Below are positions 13,838 to 14,731 of a DNA stretch of 14,731 bases, piece after piece. Under the pieces are notes generated by a model. It did no database searches and had not been told where the DNA came from. It was given only the letters and a program-made list of their open reading frames with translations. The number at the start of each line of letters is the position of its first letter. Positions within the stretch are counted from its first letter, which is position 1. The DNA is from Acidiferrobacter sp. GTDB taxonomy: Bacteria > Pseudomonadota > Gammaproteobacteria > Arenicellales > UBA868. Position numbers and translations under genes: made by a program. The stretch lies in the NCBI GenBank assembly GCA_002694065.1, contig NZKZ01000029.1, positions 1 through 14,731 of the forward strand, in the 5' to 3' direction.

Positions 13838-14731
13838 TCAGCCTGTCTTCAACGCCACATAGCGCTGGTTGTCCTTGCGCTGCACCAGAAGCAGAACAGG
13901 CTTTTCCTTTGACTTCATTTTTTTCACTTCCTCGATTACGTCTTCGGGCGAGGTGACCGTGGCATTGCCTACCTTGAGGATGATGTCGCCGGCCTTGAGG
14001 CCCTTACGTGCCGCGGGACTGGAAGGCGTAACCTCTTCCACCAGAACGCCGTCACCCTGATGGCCGAGCGCGGTGCGGGTCTCTTCGTCCAGGGGCGACA
14101 GGCGCAGACCCAGGCGATCCTTCCTGGGCGTGGGTGCTGTCATTTTCCTGGTCTGGCCGGTCTCGGGGATTGACGCCAGGACTGCATCGATCGTGAGCTC
14201 TGCGCCGTCACGAAACACTATGACGGTGGCGCTTTCTCCAACCGGCGCTTTGGCGACCATCCGGGGCAGTTCTCGTATGTTTTGGACTGGGCGGCCATTA
14301 AAACCGATGATGACGTCTCCAGTCTCGAGCTGACTGCCAGCTGCAGGACTGTCGGGTGTGATCCGGGATACCAGAGCGCCGGTTGCATCATCCATCGAAA
14401 GGCTTTGTGCGATTTCTGGCGTGACCGGCTGAATTTCAACCCCCAGCCAGGCGCGGGCCACCTTGCCGTCCTCGCGGAGCTGATTGATGACATTCTTCGC
14501 GACCGAAGCGGGGATCGCAAATCCGATTCCGACGCTGCCGCCATTGGGTGAGAAAATGGCAGTATTTACACCAATGACCTCGCCGACATCATTAAAAAGA
14601 GGTCCGCCGGAATTCCCCCGGTTGATAGAGGCGTCTATCTGAATGTAGTCCACATACGGCCCGTTGTTGATATCCCGACCGCGGGCAGAAACGATCCCCG
14701 AGGTGGTCGTTCCGCCAAGACCAAAAGGGTT
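13838..14731 (-). CDS. Do/HtrA-family periplasmic serine endopeptidase (N-terminus outside the window)
   Basis: The reverse strand is open from the window edge to a stop at 13838, giving the last 297 residues of a DegP/DegQ/MucD-type protease. The first visible residues NPFGLGGTTTSGIVSARGRD belong to the protease domain; the catalytic Ser is residue 41 of the fragment in INRGNSGGPL. The His and Asp of the triad lie beyond the edge. Two PDZ domains follow at about 96-185 (LGVEIQPVTP onward) and 207-297 (LGLRLSP onward), the standard two-PDZ architecture for degrading or holding misfolded envelope proteins. A reading from the GTG at 14653 is only a fragment, because the frame continues upstream with family-conserved residues. 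It is followed by a strong terminator and then by a response regulator and kinase. The RGRDINNGPY and QRYVALKTG features remind me of alphaproteobacterial homologues. Confidence 0.95.
   Translation of the reverse strand, partial: NPFGLGGTTTSGIVSARGRDINNGPYVDYIQIDASINRGNSGGPLFNDVGEVIGVNTAIFSPNGGSVGIGFAIPASVAKNVINQLREDGKVARAWLGVEIQPVTPEIAQSLSMDDATGALVSRITPDSPAAGSQLETGDVIIGFNGRPVQNIRELPRMVAKAPVGESATVIVFRDGAELTIDAVLASIPETGQTRKMTAPTPRKDRLGLRLSPLDEETRTALGHQGDGVLVEEVTPSSPAARKGLKAGDIILKVGNATVTSPEDVIEEVKKMKSKEKPVLLLVQRKDNQRYVALKTG

Noticed and set aside
1..14731. CRISPR arrays, insertion sequences, tRNA genes, attachment sites or a defence/toxin-antitoxin system
   Set aside because: I found no regularly spaced repeats, transposase motifs, cloverleaf sequences or toxin-antitoxin pairs; gaps between genes are short and ordinary.

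Overview
The window looks like chromosomal DNA from a gammaproteobacterium, moderately GC-rich. The main clue is the block coaBC-dut facing divergently from rpmB-rpmG, the arrangement seen around dut/coaBC/radC/rpmB/rpmG in E. coli. The Dut, RpmB, RpmG and IF-1 sequences also read very close to E. coli. No species can be named from the sequence. There are no rRNA, tRNA, CRISPR or insertion-sequence signatures. Most of the window is housekeeping, and I do not see a clearly new multi-gene system.

Layout. Bases 1-469 (-) hold the N-terminal part of a 2-hydroxychromene-2-carboxylate isomerase-like protein cut by the window edge. It faces divergently from an EamA/DMT-type transporter (555-1406, +). 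Convergent to that is a FetB/UPF0014-type ABC permease (1414-2118, -), preceded by an unrecognised 81-residue protein (2209-2454, -) with a strong extended -10 promoter.

Bases 2656-8186 (-) are a tight odhA-odhB-lpd operon encoding all three components of the 2-oxoglutarate dehydrogenase complex (E1, E2, E3), with its own candidate promoter. Upstream on the same strand lie dut (8303-8758) and coaBC (8730-9947), overlapping by 29 bp. Diverging from coaBC is rpmB-rpmG (10105-10516, +), closed by a textbook terminator. Convergent to that is infA (10591-10809, -). A YfcG-like glutathione S-transferase (10960-11679, +) diverges from infA across a near-palindromic promoter region.

The right end (11699-14731, -) is an envelope-stress-like cassette: a truncated Do/HtrA periplasmic protease with two PDZ domains, a terminator, then an OmpR-family response regulator overlapping its HAMP-type sensor kinase. 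Gene order and protease motifs resemble a layout I associate with alphaproteobacteria, so this is the part most worth a phylogenetic check.

How the genes relate. The operon 8186-2656 supplies a core TCA-cycle step (2-oxoglutarate to succinyl-CoA). dut and coaBC serve nucleotide-pool hygiene and coenzyme A synthesis (CoA is a substrate of the same complex). rpmB, rpmG and infA serve translation. The protease and two-component pair probably serve envelope quality control. Several genes start with GTG or TTG (EamA transporter, odhB, infA, response regulator, kinase).
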